From Candidatus Endomicrobium embiratermitis (GTDB taxonomy: Bacteria > Elusimicrobiota > Endomicrobiia > Endomicrobiales > Endomicrobiaceae), in assembly GCA_009781315.1 (NCBI GenBank), contig WQYI01000001.1, forward strand, positions 62,001-126,000: DNA of 64,000 bases, given 5' to 3'. The first letter of the stretch is position 1; the number at the start of each line of letters is the position of its first letter. Shown piece after piece: positions 1-9,600 of this stretch. The notes beneath the pieces were generated by a model. That model searched no databases and was not told the DNA's origin. It saw only the letters and a program-made list of their open reading frames with translations. The translations under genes were made by a program, and so were the position numbers.

Positions 1-1
1 C

Positions 2-802
2 GGCGGAGCCATAGGCATTGAAATGGCGACGATTTTAGCGGGTTTCGGAAGCAAGACGACGATAGCCGAATATGAGAATCGGCTTTTGCCTGCGGAAGAT
101 GCGGAAATTTCGCAAGAAATAACGAAAAATTTGCAAAGACAGGGAGTCGAGGTTTTGACTTCGTGTTCTAATGCTCTTGAAAATATAGGCAATTATGAAA
201 AAGTTTTAATAGTTACCGGACGCGGCGTTTGTAAAGATTTAAATACCTCTAACGCCGGGATTGAAACAGACGGCAAAGGTTTTATAATAACAGATGAAGC
301 CTGCAGGACAAATGTTAAAAATATTTACGCGGTCGGGGATATAACAGGAAAAAATATGCTGGCTTATACCGCGCAAAATGAAGGAACTATTGCCGCTGAA
401 AATGCCGTCAAAGGCAACAAACTTGCCGTAAATAACCATGTTATTCCTAAAGTTGTTTTTTCAATGCCGCCCGCGGCTTCGGTTAAAGTCGCGGATTTTG
501 AAAATTATAAAAGCGTTGCTTTAGGTAAATTTCCGTTTACCGCAAGCGGAAGAGCTTTTATAGAAAACGAAAGAACGGGATTTATAAAATGCGCGGTTGA
601 TAAAAATACGGAAAAGCCGTTGGCATTTTGGATTATAGGCGCTCATGCGGATGAGCTTGTAAATACCGCAGCTCAAATATTGAAAAACGGCAATATGCCG
701 TCAAGGGAAATGTTTTTTCACCCGTCGCTTGGCGAAGGTTTATTTAACGCTTACGAAGACACGTTCGGGAAATGCACCGAGAAACAGGCAATTAACAAAT
801 AA
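2..802 (+). CDS. lpdA: Dihydrolipoamide dehydrogenase (E3 / glycine cleavage L protein), C-terminal part
   Basis: The frame is open at the left edge, so the gene starts upstream of the window. The first residues (GGAIGIEMATILAGFGS) are the second half of the NAD-binding Rossmann motif of pyridine-nucleotide disulfide oxidoreductases. They are followed by the FAD-contacting segment (YAVGDITGKNMLAYTAQNEG) and a dimerisation domain ending in HPSLGEGL, where the family normally has HAHPTLSE with the catalytic His. The enzyme reoxidises lipoyl groups with NAD+. The gcvT gene downstream suggests that it serves the glycine cleavage system, although E3 can be shared with 2-oxoacid dehydrogenases. The last codons and the stop lie inside a heptamer repeat. 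Family assignment is secure; the specific complex is inference. Confidence 0.85.
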   Translation, partial: GGAIGIEMATILAGFGSKTTIAEYENRLLPAEDAEISQEITKNLQRQGVEVLTSCSNALENIGNYEKVLIVTGRGVCKDLNTSNAGIETDGKGFIITDEACRTNVKNIYAVGDITGKNMLAYTAQNEGTIAAENAVKGNKLAVNNHVIPKVVFSMPPAASVKVADFENYKSVALGKFPFTASGRAFIENERTGFIKCAVDKNTEKPLAFWIIGAHADELVNTAAQILKNGNMPSREMFFHPSLGEGLFNAYEDTFGKCTEKQAINK

Positions 803-818
803 CAATTCACAATTAACA
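791..818. repeat. Degenerate heptamer tandem repeat, left arm only
   Basis: Four 7-base units (ATTAACA, AATAACA, ATTCACA, ATTAACA) run through the lpdA stop codon. No complementary right arm follows; the transposase element with its inverted repeat begins a few bases later. This is one of ten or so STRR-like loci in the window. Confidence 0.7.
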
Positions 819-831
819 AGGAAAGTGTCAA

Positions 832-852
832 GGGGACGTTGTTTTTGACACA
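832..852. repeat. Left terminal inverted repeat of the transposase element
   Basis: This 21-base sequence is exactly complementary to 1636-1656, on the other side of the transposase gene. Confidence 0.85.
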
Positions 853-879
853 GAAAGAATAAAAATATAGAATAATTTT

Positions 880-1632
880 ATGGCAAGAATATCAAGAAAA
901 GACATCGGCGGAAAATATTTCCATATAATGGTTCAGGGAATTGCCAAAGAAAGTATTTTCCCAGATGATAATTCAAAAGGCTATTACTTGAGTTGCCTTA
1001 GAGACGGTAAAGATAAGGCAAGTGTGAAGATATTTGCTTTTTGCGTTATGAGCAATCACGTGCATATCTTGTTGGAATCAGATTCAATATCGAAGTTGTC
1101 GTCTTTTATGAATAGTGTAAATGCAAAATATGCGAAGTATTACAATACTATAAATAATCGTGTCGGATATGTTTTCAGAGGAAGATTTAAAAGCGAAATT
1201 ATAGAGGAGCCGAAATATTTAATAAATTGTTTGGCGTATATTCAAAATAATCCTGTCAAAGCCGGTATTGTAAAAAATGCGCAGGATTATGGACATTCAA
1301 GTTATACGAACTATCTTACAGGTTTGGGAATAGTAGATTTTAAAAGCGCGGCGAAACATTACGATATAGCCGCGTCAAATATAAAAGCAATAATGAAAGA
1401 GAAAAGCGATAGTATCTGGCTTGAGCACGACGAGATGATTTATGAACCGGTTGATAAAGTTTTTGACGAGTTAATTATACGATACAAAATCAACAAAAAT
1501 AATTTAGACGATGATGTAATAAAAAAAACAGCGAAAGAATTAACGGAGCGGTGCGGAATAAGCCTAAGGAAAGTTGCAAATTTACTTGAGATAGGCCGAG
1601 AACGGGTGAGAAGGGTAATTGTAAACGAATAG
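880..1632 (+). CDS. REP-associated tyrosine transposase (RAYT / Y1_Tnp, IS200-like)
   Basis: The 250-aa protein carries the HUH motif of the Y1 transposase family as HVH in FCVMSNHVHILLE (residues about 52-64). It also has the family regions GRFKSEIIE and YLINCLAYIQNNPVKAGIV around residues 100-130. A C-terminal helix-turn-helix-like tail (GISLRKVANLLEIGRERV, near 225-242) resembles the DnaA/HTH extension seen in some RAYTs. These single-strand endonucleases act on hairpins such as REP sequences; the flanking inverted repeat is the likely substrate. The ATG at 880 has no strong ribosome-binding site. The frame looks intact. Confidence 0.88.
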   Translation: MARISRKDIGGKYFHIMVQGIAKESIFPDDNSKGYYLSCLRDGKDKASVKIFAFCVMSNHVHILLESDSISKLSSFMNSVNAKYAKYYNTINNRVGYVFRGRFKSEIIEEPKYLINCLAYIQNNPVKAGIVKNAQDYGHSSYTNYLTGLGIVDFKSAAKHYDIAASNIKAIMKEKSDSIWLEHDEMIYEPVDKVFDELIIRYKINKNNLDDDVIKKTAKELTERCGISLRKVANLLEIGRERVRRVIVNE

Positions 1633-1635
1633 TAT

Positions 1636-1656
1636 TGTGTCAAAAACAACGTCCCC
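1636..1656. repeat. Right terminal inverted repeat of the transposase element
   Basis: This is the exact reverse complement of 832-852. It starts four bases after the transposase stop codon and ends 23 bases before the gcvT start codon. Confidence 0.85.
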
Positions 1657-1679
1657 ATGACATATGAAGGAAAAATATA

Positions 1680-2750
1680 ATGAAAAGAACGCTTTTATAC
1701 GAAGAACATAAAAAGCTTAATGCTAAATTTACGGAATTTGGCGGTTGGGAAATGCCTGTGCAGTATTCGTCCATTATAGACGAGCATAATGCCGTCCGGA
1801 CTGCTGCCGGCGTATTTGACACTTCCCATATGGGTACTTTTATGGTTTCTGGAAATAAAGCCGAAGAGTTTTTTAATAATGTTACTCTCGGAAATATTTC
1901 GGGACTTAATGAAAATAAGGCCAGATATACGATGATTTTAAACGAAAACGGCGGGGTAAAAGACGATATAATAGTTTATAAAACCGGCGCAGGATATATG
2001 GTTGTTGTCAACGCCGGAAATCTTGAAAAAGATTTTGAGTGGTTTGGCAATCATAAACCGGACGGCGTCGAAATAAAAAATATAAGCGGTTCTATATGCC
2101 TTTTGGCTGTTCAGGGGCCGAAATCCGGTGAAATTTTACAAAGTATTTGCGAAACGGATATTTTGAGTATGAAATATTTCAGCGTATCTGATTTGAAACT
2201 GAAAGATATTTCTGCGGAATTTTTGAAAATAGCCAGAACGGGTTATACCGGCGAAGACGGGTTTGAAATTTTTATATCCAAAGAATCCGCGGCAGACCTT
2301 TGGGAAAAACTTATGAATTTATCGGTAAAGCCGTGCGGTTTAGGCTGCCGCGATACTTTAAGGCTTGAAGCGTGCATGCCTTTGCACGGACATGAAATCG
2401 ACGAGAATATCAACCCTTTGGACGCTGGATTCCAAAAAACTATAAACTGGAACAACGATTTTATAGGCAAAGAAGCCTTGCTTCCTTTTAAGGATAAGCC
2501 TTTAAGAAAATCAATAGCTTTTGAATGTCTTTCAGGCATCGCAAGAAACGGAAATATTGTTTATTCAAACGGAAAAGAAGCGGGTTTTGTAACAAGCGGA
2601 ACGTTTTCGCCCACGTTTAAAAAAGCTATCGGCATGGCGTTAGTTGAATCCGGCGCAAATAATGGAGAACTTGAAGTTGAAATTCACGGCAACAGAAGAA
2701 AAGTAAAAGTTTTGGACAAGCCGATATACAAAAGGCAGAAGATGGGATGA
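1680..2750 (+). CDS. gcvT: Aminomethyltransferase (glycine cleavage T protein)
   Basis: The 356-aa protein is full length for the family. GcvT takes the aminomethyl group from lipoyl-GcvH and gives methylene-tetrahydrofolate and ammonia. Visible family segments are the start (LYEEHKKLNAKFTEFGGWEMPVQY), GVFDTSHMG, the RTGYTGEDGFEIF folate-domain motif near residue 183 and GLGCRDTLRLEA near 222. GcvH and GcvP are not in the window. An AAGG precedes the ATG at 1680. The last codons and the TGA lie inside an octamer repeat, so the C-terminal end may have been shaped by that repeat. Confidence 0.95.
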   Translation: MKRTLLYEEHKKLNAKFTEFGGWEMPVQYSSIIDEHNAVRTAAGVFDTSHMGTFMVSGNKAEEFFNNVTLGNISGLNENKARYTMILNENGGVKDDIIVYKTGAGYMVVVNAGNLEKDFEWFGNHKPDGVEIKNISGSICLLAVQGPKSGEILQSICETDILSMKYFSVSDLKLKDISAEFLKIARTGYTGEDGFEIFISKESAADLWEKLMNLSVKPCGLGCRDTLRLEACMPLHGHEIDENINPLDAGFQKTINWNNDFIGKEALLPFKDKPLRKSIAFECLSGIARNGNIVYSNGKEAGFVTSGTFSPTFKKAIGMALVESGANNGELEVEIHGNRRKVKVLDKPIYKRQKMG

Positions 2751-2840
2751 TGAGATGATGGGAAGCTGAGTAAAGACGAAGATTTTGTTGTTTTTGTAGT
2801 TGCTCAACCTCTCAACATCTATTCATCTCACCCTCTGATT
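2741..2840. repeat. Octamer-repeat palindrome
   Basis: The left arm has 8-base units (GATGGGAT, GATGAGAT, GATGGGAA, GCTGAGTA) and begins inside gcvT. The right arm at 2801-2840 has pyrimidine-rich 8-base units (TGCTCAAC, CTCTCAAC, ATCTATTC, ATCTCACC) roughly complementary to the left. The loop contains AAAGAC and a T-rich stretch, as in other copies. Confidence 0.75.
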
Positions 2841-2853
2841 ATAAGGGGATAAA

Positions 2854-3558
2854 GTGAAAAGGATTCTTTCGATTTTTGTCGTGTTTTTATTTTTTGTATC
2901 TTCGGCATATTGCGAGCAGATGGTTGAAATTTCAGTCGAGATTACAGAAATCAATGAGAATAAATCAAGAGAACTAGGCATTAAATGGCCTGATGAAATT
3001 AGCGCCATTGAATCGTCGATTCCGTCAATAATAAACTCGGGATCATGGGAAAGAGTTACCGCATTTTCCGCGACATTGAAAGCGTTGGAAACAAACGGCG
3101 CGGCTAAAGTTCTTTCAAAGCCTAAGATTGTCACTAAATCCGGAACTAAAGCAAGGTTTATGGTCGGCGGGGAATTTCCTGTTGTGGCGACTGCCATAGG
3201 AACTTCGCAGATAGAGTGGAAAGAGTACGGCATAATCATGGAAATTATTCCTACCGTAGTAAAAGACAAAAAAATCGATATAGATTTGAAAACAGAGCTT
3301 TCAAGGCTTGACTATAATGCTCCGGTAGCGGGCTATCCTTCCATAGCAAAAAGAGAAGCATCGTCTCATTTGCAGATTAAAGACGGCGAAACAATGGTTT
3401 TGGCCGGTCTCATCGAAACTACCAAAGGAAAAACTACGGAAGGCGTTCCTTTCCTTAGCGACATTCCTGTTTTAGGCGCTTTATTTTCAGTAAATAAAGA
3501 TTACGAAACAAAAACCAATGTATTAATTTTTGTAACCACAAAACTCGTTGCGGAATAA
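2854..3558 (+). CDS. Short secretin-domain protein (GspD/CpaC type)
   Basis: A signal peptide (MKRILSIFVVFLFFVSSAYC) precedes a secretin core of about 200 aa. Visible marks are LETNGAAKVLSKPKIVTKSGTKA (residues near 80-105), the extended strand region GYPSIAKREASSHLQIKDGETMVLAGL and the hallmark VPFLSDIPVLGALF near 205. Family members form the outer-membrane ring of type II/III secretion or Tad/type IV pilus systems. At 234 aa it lacks the repeated N domains of ordinary secretins. The start is GTG with AGGGG before it. The next three genes encode pilin-like and Tad-like proteins, which supports a pilus role. Confidence 0.8.
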   Translation: MKRILSIFVVFLFFVSSAYCEQMVEISVEITEINENKSRELGIKWPDEISAIESSIPSIINSGSWERVTAFSATLKALETNGAAKVLSKPKIVTKSGTKARFMVGGEFPVVATAIGTSQIEWKEYGIIMEIIPTVVKDKKIDIDLKTELSRLDYNAPVAGYPSIAKREASSHLQIKDGETMVLAGLIETTKGKTTEGVPFLSDIPVLGALFSVNKDYETKTNVLIFVTTKLVAE

Positions 3559-3560
3559 TT

Positions 3561-3758
3561 ATGAAATCAATTAAAGGCCAGACTTTAGTTGAGTTTTTAC
3601 TAGTCCTTTTTGTTTTGCTTGCCGCTACCGCGGGAGTTTTTCATCTGTATAAAAAATCATGGAAATCAAGATATGAACGGACTCAGGAAGCGTCGAATGT
3701 TATGCCTTCAAGCGTTCAGGGCGGGCTGTCAAAAGCCGAAGGCGGTTACGTTAAATGA
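3561..3758 (+). CDS. Small type IV pilin-like (Flp/TadE-like) protein
   Basis: The 65-aa protein starts MKSIKG and then QTLVEFLLVLFVLLAATAGVF. This is a short basic leader ending in Gly, a Glu at position 5 of the predicted mature protein and a hydrophobic helix, the pattern processed by prepilin peptidase. It begins two bases after the secretin stop and overlaps the next gene by 4 bases, so it belongs to the same operon. Mature length is about 59 aa, in the range of Flp pilins, although the tail has no specific signature. The exact subtype (major pilin or minor TadE-like) is uncertain. Confidence 0.7.
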   Translation: MKSIKGQTLVEFLLVLFVLLAATAGVFHLYKKSWKSRYERTQEASNVMPSSVQGGLSKAEGGYVK

Positions 3759-4384
3759 TAAAAAATTCCGCGGGACAATCTTTGATCGAAGCCCTTTTCG
3801 TAGTTGTTTTTACTACGATAATAATGTTTGCGTTTTTGCAGGTCTGCATAATGGTCGTTGACGATATGACGCTCAACGAAGCGGCTTTTGTTGCCATGCG
3901 TTCGGCAGCAGTCACAAAAGCAAGCGACAGGGCCAAAGAAGCGGAAAAATGGGCGAAAAATTATTTGCGCCCGGTTTATTATTCTTTTTTCTCAAATCCG
4001 GAAAATCCGTTAAGCTCCGGAAGCCTTAGATATTCCGATAAAAAAACAGTCTGGGAATATTATAGGAAAAACGGCAATCCTAATGAGGATGAGGAAGAAC
4101 TTGAATCCGAAAACGGAGCTTCCGAAGCATTTGAAGTATATGCCAAGGCAAGCATAGACGCGGAACAAAAAGAATGGGATAAAGATTATTCGGGGCATGT
4201 AATCCGCCCTCATACGGCAAAAATTTACTACTATACAAAAATTATGTTCGGTTCTTTGGTCGCGAAAAATACGTCGAATAAAAACAGGCGTTACCAATCT
4301 TCAAGAAGCAGATTAGTGCCTTCCCCTGCGTCCGATTATTATTATAAAGCGTATCCCGGAGCAAAAAATTTCGATGAAGAATAG
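3755..4384 (+). CDS. TadE-like pilus assembly protein
   Basis: The 209-aa protein has the same leader pattern (MIKNSAG, then QSLIEALFVVVFTTIIMFAFLQV) with Glu5 after the predicted cleavage point. A long polar domain with few recognisable motifs follows. TadE-like pseudopilins sit in the inner membrane and help assemble Flp pili. The ATG overlaps the stop of the gene before (ATGA) and the gene after overlaps by 11 bases, so translation is probably coupled. Confidence 0.7.
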   Translation: MIKNSAGQSLIEALFVVVFTTIIMFAFLQVCIMVVDDMTLNEAAFVAMRSAAVTKASDRAKEAEKWAKNYLRPVYYSFFSNPENPLSSGSLRYSDKKTVWEYYRKNGNPNEDEEELESENGASEAFEVYAKASIDAEQKEWDKDYSGHVIRPHTAKIYYYTKIMFGSLVAKNTSNKNRRYQSSRSRLVPSPASDYYYKAYPGAKNFDEE

Positions 4385-5570
4385 TAAAGGGCAGACTTTA
4401 TATTATTTTCTTGTTTTTACGATGATACTTGTCATAAGCTGGGCTATGATGCTAAACATTGCCAAGCTCATAAGAGACAGGATGGTAATGCAAAATACAG
4501 CCGACAATATAGCTTTATCTATTGCAACCCATAAAGCCAGAACCATGAATTTTGTCGGAGGATTAAATTATCTGATCGGGACAATCCTTTCCGTAGGCAC
4601 AAAACCCGATATAGTCCAATTTCCGTCTTATAATACGCAGGAAGGTATAGCGTCTTACATACTGGGAGATTATAAAAGTTCCTCGGCCCGCAGGGTTTTA
4701 GATAAAGATGTTGCTAAAATGAAAACAGTTGTAAAAGAGCTTCAAGGATTGCAGGAATACGCCATGATTTCACATTTAGCCTATATCAATTTATTATACG
4801 CTCAATATAATGACTTCAGCGGGAAATATAACTTGCGAATAATTCCTATTGAAGCAGCCGGAAAAGAAAATGCCGAAAAATATTTCGGATTGAAAAGAAA
4901 CAAAATAGGAATAAAGTATTTAAAAACAATAAACAGCGAAATACAAAAAGCCCATCTTGCATATAATCCTATTCCCGGGCGCGAATTAATTGACGTTATA
5001 AAATCAAAATTCTCCGGAATAGAATCATTGGTTGCAAAAGAAATTGTTAAAGCTCTTGAATCGTTGGCCGGAGGTTTTCAAACGGAAGAAGTGCACGGAA
5101 CTTCCGATGCTTCATGGTATATTGCCGACAAAAATTTTCATAAACAGAAAACAAAAATAATTTTTCGGAAAAAAGATAAAGATTCCGGCAAACCTTTATT
5201 TACAAAACTGTTAAATATAAATTATCCTGTAATGACCGTGTATTCGGCATCGGCAATATACAATACAAAAGGAATGATGTTTCCTAAACAGGAAAGCCCG
5301 TTTACAGGATTCCCTCCTAATGATATTGATATTTTGGTTAAAACGGTTACTTTGCTTCAATCGGCCCGCGTAACCGCGGCGTTTTCAAAGATAAATTGGA
5401 TAGTCGGAGCAGCGGTTTCAGCGGTATTAGCATCTACATATGCCTCAAGAATGGTAGTCGGAAATTTGGGAGAAAGCGTTGATAAGTCTCCCATAAGAGC
5501 GTATGAACAGGCAAAAGACGGCGGCTGGGGAGCGCATTTGGTGCCGTTTAGGTCTTCGAACGAAAATTAA
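4374..5570 (+). CDS. TadG-like (TadE/G-like N-terminus) protein
   Basis: The 398-aa protein begins MKNSKG, then [26 protein letters not shown], a pilin-like leader and membrane helix lacking Glu5. [19 protein letters not shown] follows, the classic stretch after the helix in TadG/RcpC-like proteins (mQnAaDaAALAgA). The rest is a periplasmic domain with a second hydrophobic stretch near residues 340-360. The Tad ATPase and platform genes are not in the window. Confidence 0.65.
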   Translation: MKNSKGQTLYYFLVFTMILVISWAMMLNIAKLIRDRMVMQNTADNIALSIATHKARTMNFVGGLNYLIGTILSVGTKPDIVQFPSYNTQEGIASYILGDYKSSSARRVLDKDVAKMKTVVKELQGLQEYAMISHLAYINLLYAQYNDFSGKYNLRIIPIEAAGKENAEKYFGLKRNKIGIKYLKTINSEIQKAHLAYNPIPGRELIDVIKSKFSGIESLVAKEIVKALESLAGGFQTEEVHGTSDASWYIADKNFHKQKTKIIFRKKDKDSGKPLFTKLLNINYPVMTVYSASAIYNTKGMMFPKQESPFTGFPPNDIDILVKTVTLLQSARVTAAFSKINWIVGAAVSAVLASTYASRMVVGNLGESVDKSPIRAYEQAKDGGWGAHLVPFRSSNEN

Positions 5571-5580
5571 CGGAGGGCAA

Positions 5581-6453
5581 ATGAAAAAAACTAAAGGAAT
5601 TATTTTAGCGGGCGGAAAAGCGACAAGGCTTTATCCCATAACTAAAGGGGTAAGCAAACAACTGCTGCCTGTTTATAATAAGCCGATGATTTATTATCCG
5701 CTTTCCGTTCTTATGCTTGCGGGTATAAAAGACATCCTTATGATATCTAACGGCGATACTCTGCCGTCATTGAAAAAATTGTTCGAAGACGGCAAGAAAC
5801 TCGGGCTGAATATCGAATACGCCTTGCAGGAAAAACCAAACGGTCTTGCCGAGGCTTTTATAATCGGCGAAAAATTTATAGGAGGCGATAACGCGGCATT
5901 GATACTCGGCGACAATATTTTTTACGGCCACGGCTTGTCAAAATTTCTTCAAAATGCGGTTTCAAGGCAGGAAGGAGCGACTATTTTCGGCTATTACGTA
6001 AAAGATCCAAAACGCTACGGAATAGTAGAAGTCGATAAAAACGGAAAACCGGTTTCCATTGAGGAAAAACCTTCAAACCCAAAATCCAACTGGGCTGTAA
6101 CGGGGCTTTATTTTTACGATAACGAAGTCGTAAAAATAGCAAAGAACGTGAAACCGTCAAAACGCAACGAGCTTGAAATTACCGATGTCAACGACGTTTA
6201 CCTTAAACAGGGAAAACTAAACCTTGAGCTTTTAGGCAGAGGTTACAGCTGGCTTGACGCAGGCACGTACGAATCTTTACTTGATTCTTCAACGTTTATA
6301 AAAACGATAGAGGAAAGACAGGGAATTATGATATCGTCTCCTGAGGAAATAGCCTATAAAAAAGGCTATATAACCAAAGAGCAGCTTCTTGACCTTATCA
6401 AAGATTTGCCCGAAGAATACGCGGGATATTTAAAGACAATTACGAATGATTAA
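5581..6453 (+). CDS. rmlA: Glucose-1-phosphate thymidylyltransferase
   Basis: The 290-aa protein makes dTDP-glucose, the first step toward dTDP-rhamnose. It has the nucleotidyltransferase motif [16 protein letters not shown] with [21 protein letters not shown] (residues 5-40), [12 protein letters not shown] near 113, [21 protein letters not shown]-type residues near 160 and [12 protein letters not shown] near 225. The start at 5581 is chosen because GGAGG lies just before it and it matches family length; an upstream ATG at 5503 overlaps the previous gene and adds 26 unrelated residues. No rmlB, rmlC or rmlD is nearby. The stop codon lies inside a heptamer repeat. Confidence 0.95.
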   Translation: MKKTKGIILAGGKATRLYPITKGVSKQLLPVYNKPMIYYPLSVLMLAGIKDILMISNGDTLPSLKKLFEDGKKLGLNIEYALQEKPNGLAEAFIIGEKFIGGDNAALILGDNIFYGHGLSKFLQNAVSRQEGATIFGYYVKDPKRYGIVEVDKNGKPVSIEEKPSNPKSNWAVTGLYFYDNEVVKIAKNVKPSKRNELEITDVNDVYLKQGKLNLELLGRGYSWLDAGTYESLLDSSTFIKTIEERQGIMISSPEEIAYKKGYITKEQLLDLIKDLPEEYAGYLKTITND

Positions 6454-6545
6454 TTACGAATTACGAATCAAAGACAAAGCAAAAAGTATTGTTGTTCTGT
6501 CGTTCGTAGTTGATGCGTAATTCGTAATTTGAAATTCGTAATTGA
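6437..6545. repeat. Heptamer-repeat palindrome
   Basis: Left units (CAATTAC, GAATGAT, TAATTAC, GAATTAC, GAATCAA) include the rmlA stop codon. Right units at 6504-6545 (TCGTAGT, TGATGCG, TAATTCG, TAATTTG, AAATTCG, TAATTGA) are largely complementary. The loop holds AAAGAC and ends TCTGTCGTT. Confidence 0.8.
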
Positions 6546-6595
6546 AAGTACGTCTTAACTTATTTTTAACTTAAAATTTATACGGTCTTAATAAC

Positions 6596-6621
6596 TTTTT
6601 TTTATCATATGATAAAAAAAA
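6596..6621. promoter_or_regulatory. Perfect 26-bp AT palindrome at the start of the first giant gene
   Basis: Eight T, then ATCAT, are followed by the exact complement ATGAT and eight A. The centre coincides with a potential ATG at 6609. The hairpin would bury that codon. An AGGGG follows at once and serves the ATG at 6630. Confidence 0.6.
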
Positions 6622-6629
6622 GGGGCCGT

Positions 6630-9600
6630 ATGTTTTTTAAAACTAAGAAAATAATATCTTTATTTGTTTCTTTAAGCATTTTAACAGTTTTGTTTTTTGA
6701 CGCAGCCGCAGCAAAAAACAATCCGGATTATTCAATTCAAAAAAAATCCCAGTCTTTTGAAATCCTTGATAATTTCAAAGTAATCGGATCGTCGTATAAG
6801 CCCGATACTCCTCTCGTAATTTTCATCAACGATTTACATTCAAATCCGCAGGTGCAGCAATCAATATATCTGGCTTTAAAACGCTTGGATTCCGACGGAG
6901 TGCTGTCAAAAATCTTTACCGAAGGCGCTCCGGAAGGCATAGTTGACGTTTCAAAACTTATCCATAGCGATTATCAGAAGCGGAAGAAGATAATAGATGC
7001 TTTTCTTTCCTCGGGGCTGGCAAGCGGCGCGGAAGTTTTTGCCGTTGACAGCGGTTTTAAAGATATATACGGAATAGAAAATTGGGATATATATCTGGAG
7101 AATTTAAAAACCGCTGCCGAAACATATAATTCAGGCAACGGTTTTTTATCGGGTTTTAAAGAAATTTTGTATGCCAATTCCGGCAAAGAAATACGCGACG
7201 CAATAAGGAAAATATCGGAAATTCATGATTTGAGCGAATCAGGATTAAGCAAAAACACGGATTACGGTTTTCTTGTTCGAAATTACGGCGAAATAGATAA
7301 ATATTTGAAAATAACAGATTTAAAAAAAAGGCTGAATGAAAAAGCCGCGCAAAAAGACATATATTCCGCTTTTGAGTTTTTGAAATCTAATGTTTCTTAT
7401 AAAGAGTTTATCAACATTAACGATAAATATTCGAAATCCGGCAAAGAAGAGTTTTTGTCGGATTTTTTTTTACTTTTAAAAAACCGCTTTAATAATGTTT
7501 TAGCAGAACGTTCGGCTTTGACAGAGCTGCTGTATCTGAATGAACTTAAGTACGCGTCAAACCCTCATACTCTTATATACCAAATATCTCTTTTGAAGAA
7601 AAATATTATTGAAAATATCCCGTTATCATATGATAAAGAAATTACGGCTTTGTATTTTTTTCTTGAACTTTTGGATAAATACGCGTCTCTTTCCGTTTTG
7701 GAAGAAGAATTAAATGAGTTGTTTAAAAACAAAGAAATCATTTTAAAAACGTGTTTTAAATATTTGCCTGAAAAAGATTACGCCGGAGTCGCAAAGCTTT
7801 TATCCGATGAAAATATATTACGTTATTATGAAAACAATATCCGCAGAGATCAAATTTTTTACGAGAATATAAAGAAAAACATCGTAAAAGAAAAAATTAA
7901 CAAAAAAGCCGTTTTCAACGGAAAAACGTATTCCTGTATAAATGTCGCCGTTATGGGAGGTTTCCACAAAAGTACTGCGGATTTGTTTAAAGAAGACGAC
8001 ATATCGTTTGTATCGCTGTTTCCCGTTATAAAAGAATCCGGAAAAAGTATTTATAAAGATATTATGCGCTTGTCGTCATCCGCTTTGGCGCCTCCTCTTT
8101 TGAGCGCCGGCGTTAAAAATAACGAAATTTCCGCATTAATAGATTTTTGGGCGTCTTTTGACGATATTTATTCAAAACACGCCGTTCAGTCCGTAAATAA
8201 CCGGCTTTCGGAAAAAAATATTCCTTTTAAAGTGTTCATAGATAAAGAAAAACAAATAAAAATAAAAAATATAAAATCCGGCAAAGCTTTTTTTACGTCA
8301 ATAAAAACTTTTTTTGCAAAAATATTTGCGCGCAAAGCAAACGTTATAAAAAAAGATTTAACGACACGGAAAATTGTCGCCGCCGAGTATTTAAAAACTT
8401 TGGATTCTTTAAACGGAGAAATGCCGGATGTTGTTCTTATCTGCTTTCAGCGCGCGGAGGATATTGCTTTTTATGAGCGCATTTTGGAAAAAATGCGCCG
8501 TGAAACGGGTTTGTCAAACGCAAATTTTAAATTTATACATGTTTCGGAAAGCGGCACGGGTTCGTCTTTTATAAATATATCCGAATATATAAACTCGCTT
8601 AAGAGTAAAAACGAATTTCAAAGTTTAAAAAATAAAAAATGGCAGGACTTAAAAATATGCGCGGTAAACATAGACGGTTTGGATACCGGCATTACCGGAC
8701 GGGAACTTCCTTTTGAATTTAACGGCAGAAAAATAACTTCGTTTGAACTGAGTTTATTAAACGGAATAAGAGCGTGCCAGTCTTTCGGCCAAAACGGCGG
8801 GCTTGCTTTAATGAATCCTGAAAGCGTTTACATCGGCAATATGATTCCCGAAGGCGAAATAACGATAATAACTTCAATGGAAAGTTACGGAGACATTTTA
8901 GATTATGAGATGCCGTGGATAATAAGCGGCGAAAGCGGCGTTAAAAAAATGTATTACAAATTTGACTTCGATAAAATAAAAGACAAACTTGAGAAAAAAG
9001 GCATTTTAGAAAGAACCCGCAATCTTGAAAACGGAGGATTTAGGCAGTTTGAAACTACGACCGGAAATATTTTATTCAGGTTTCAAGACGAATTCTCATA
9101 TTCTTCTTTTTTCGATAAGATGTCGGACCTCTACGGACGTATTTACTCAAACAAAATGCCCGGCGGAATGCCGCATTACGTCGATTTTATCCAGCACATT
9201 CTTATACCTCTGCTGAGAATTAAAAACGGCGAAGACGTTTTGTCGTATTTCAGTAAAATGGAGATAGACAAGGCGTTTGGGGAATTTTATGAGGAATATT
9301 CGTCGTTTTTTGACTCATCTCTTAACGAAGAATTTAAAAATATATTAGAACGCATATCGATAAAAACTTATATGCAGCCGTATTCGTTTTACGCTTCGGC
9401 AGACAAACCCGTTTTGCCTGGAGATGCTTTTTCTAAAGGATTAGGTTTAAGCGTTTTAGGCGAAGCCGGAAATGCCAAAACTCAAAGCAATAATGATTTC
9501 ATACATTCGGTCGAATCGGAATACGCAAGACTTTTCCGCGAGATTTCCGATACGAAACTTCAGGAAAAATATTATTCCGAAGAAAGAAGGGAGAGCGTTT

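Larger units (their letters stand above)
825..1663 (+). mobile_element. REP-associated transposase element bounded by inverted repeats
   Basis: A perfect 21-bp inverted repeat at 832-852 and 1636-1656 brackets the transposase ORF; the similarity continues imperfectly outward to about 825 and 1663. The left end also contains a short nested hairpin (GTGTCAA at 825-831 with TTGACAC at 845-851). The element lies between lpdA and gcvT and separates two genes that are probably functionally linked. No target-site duplication is obvious, as expected for HUH transposases. Confidence 0.75.

Noticed and set aside
5503-5580. Longer start for rmlA
   Set aside because: The 26 extra residues overlap the previous gene, and GGAGG is placed for the ATG at 5581.
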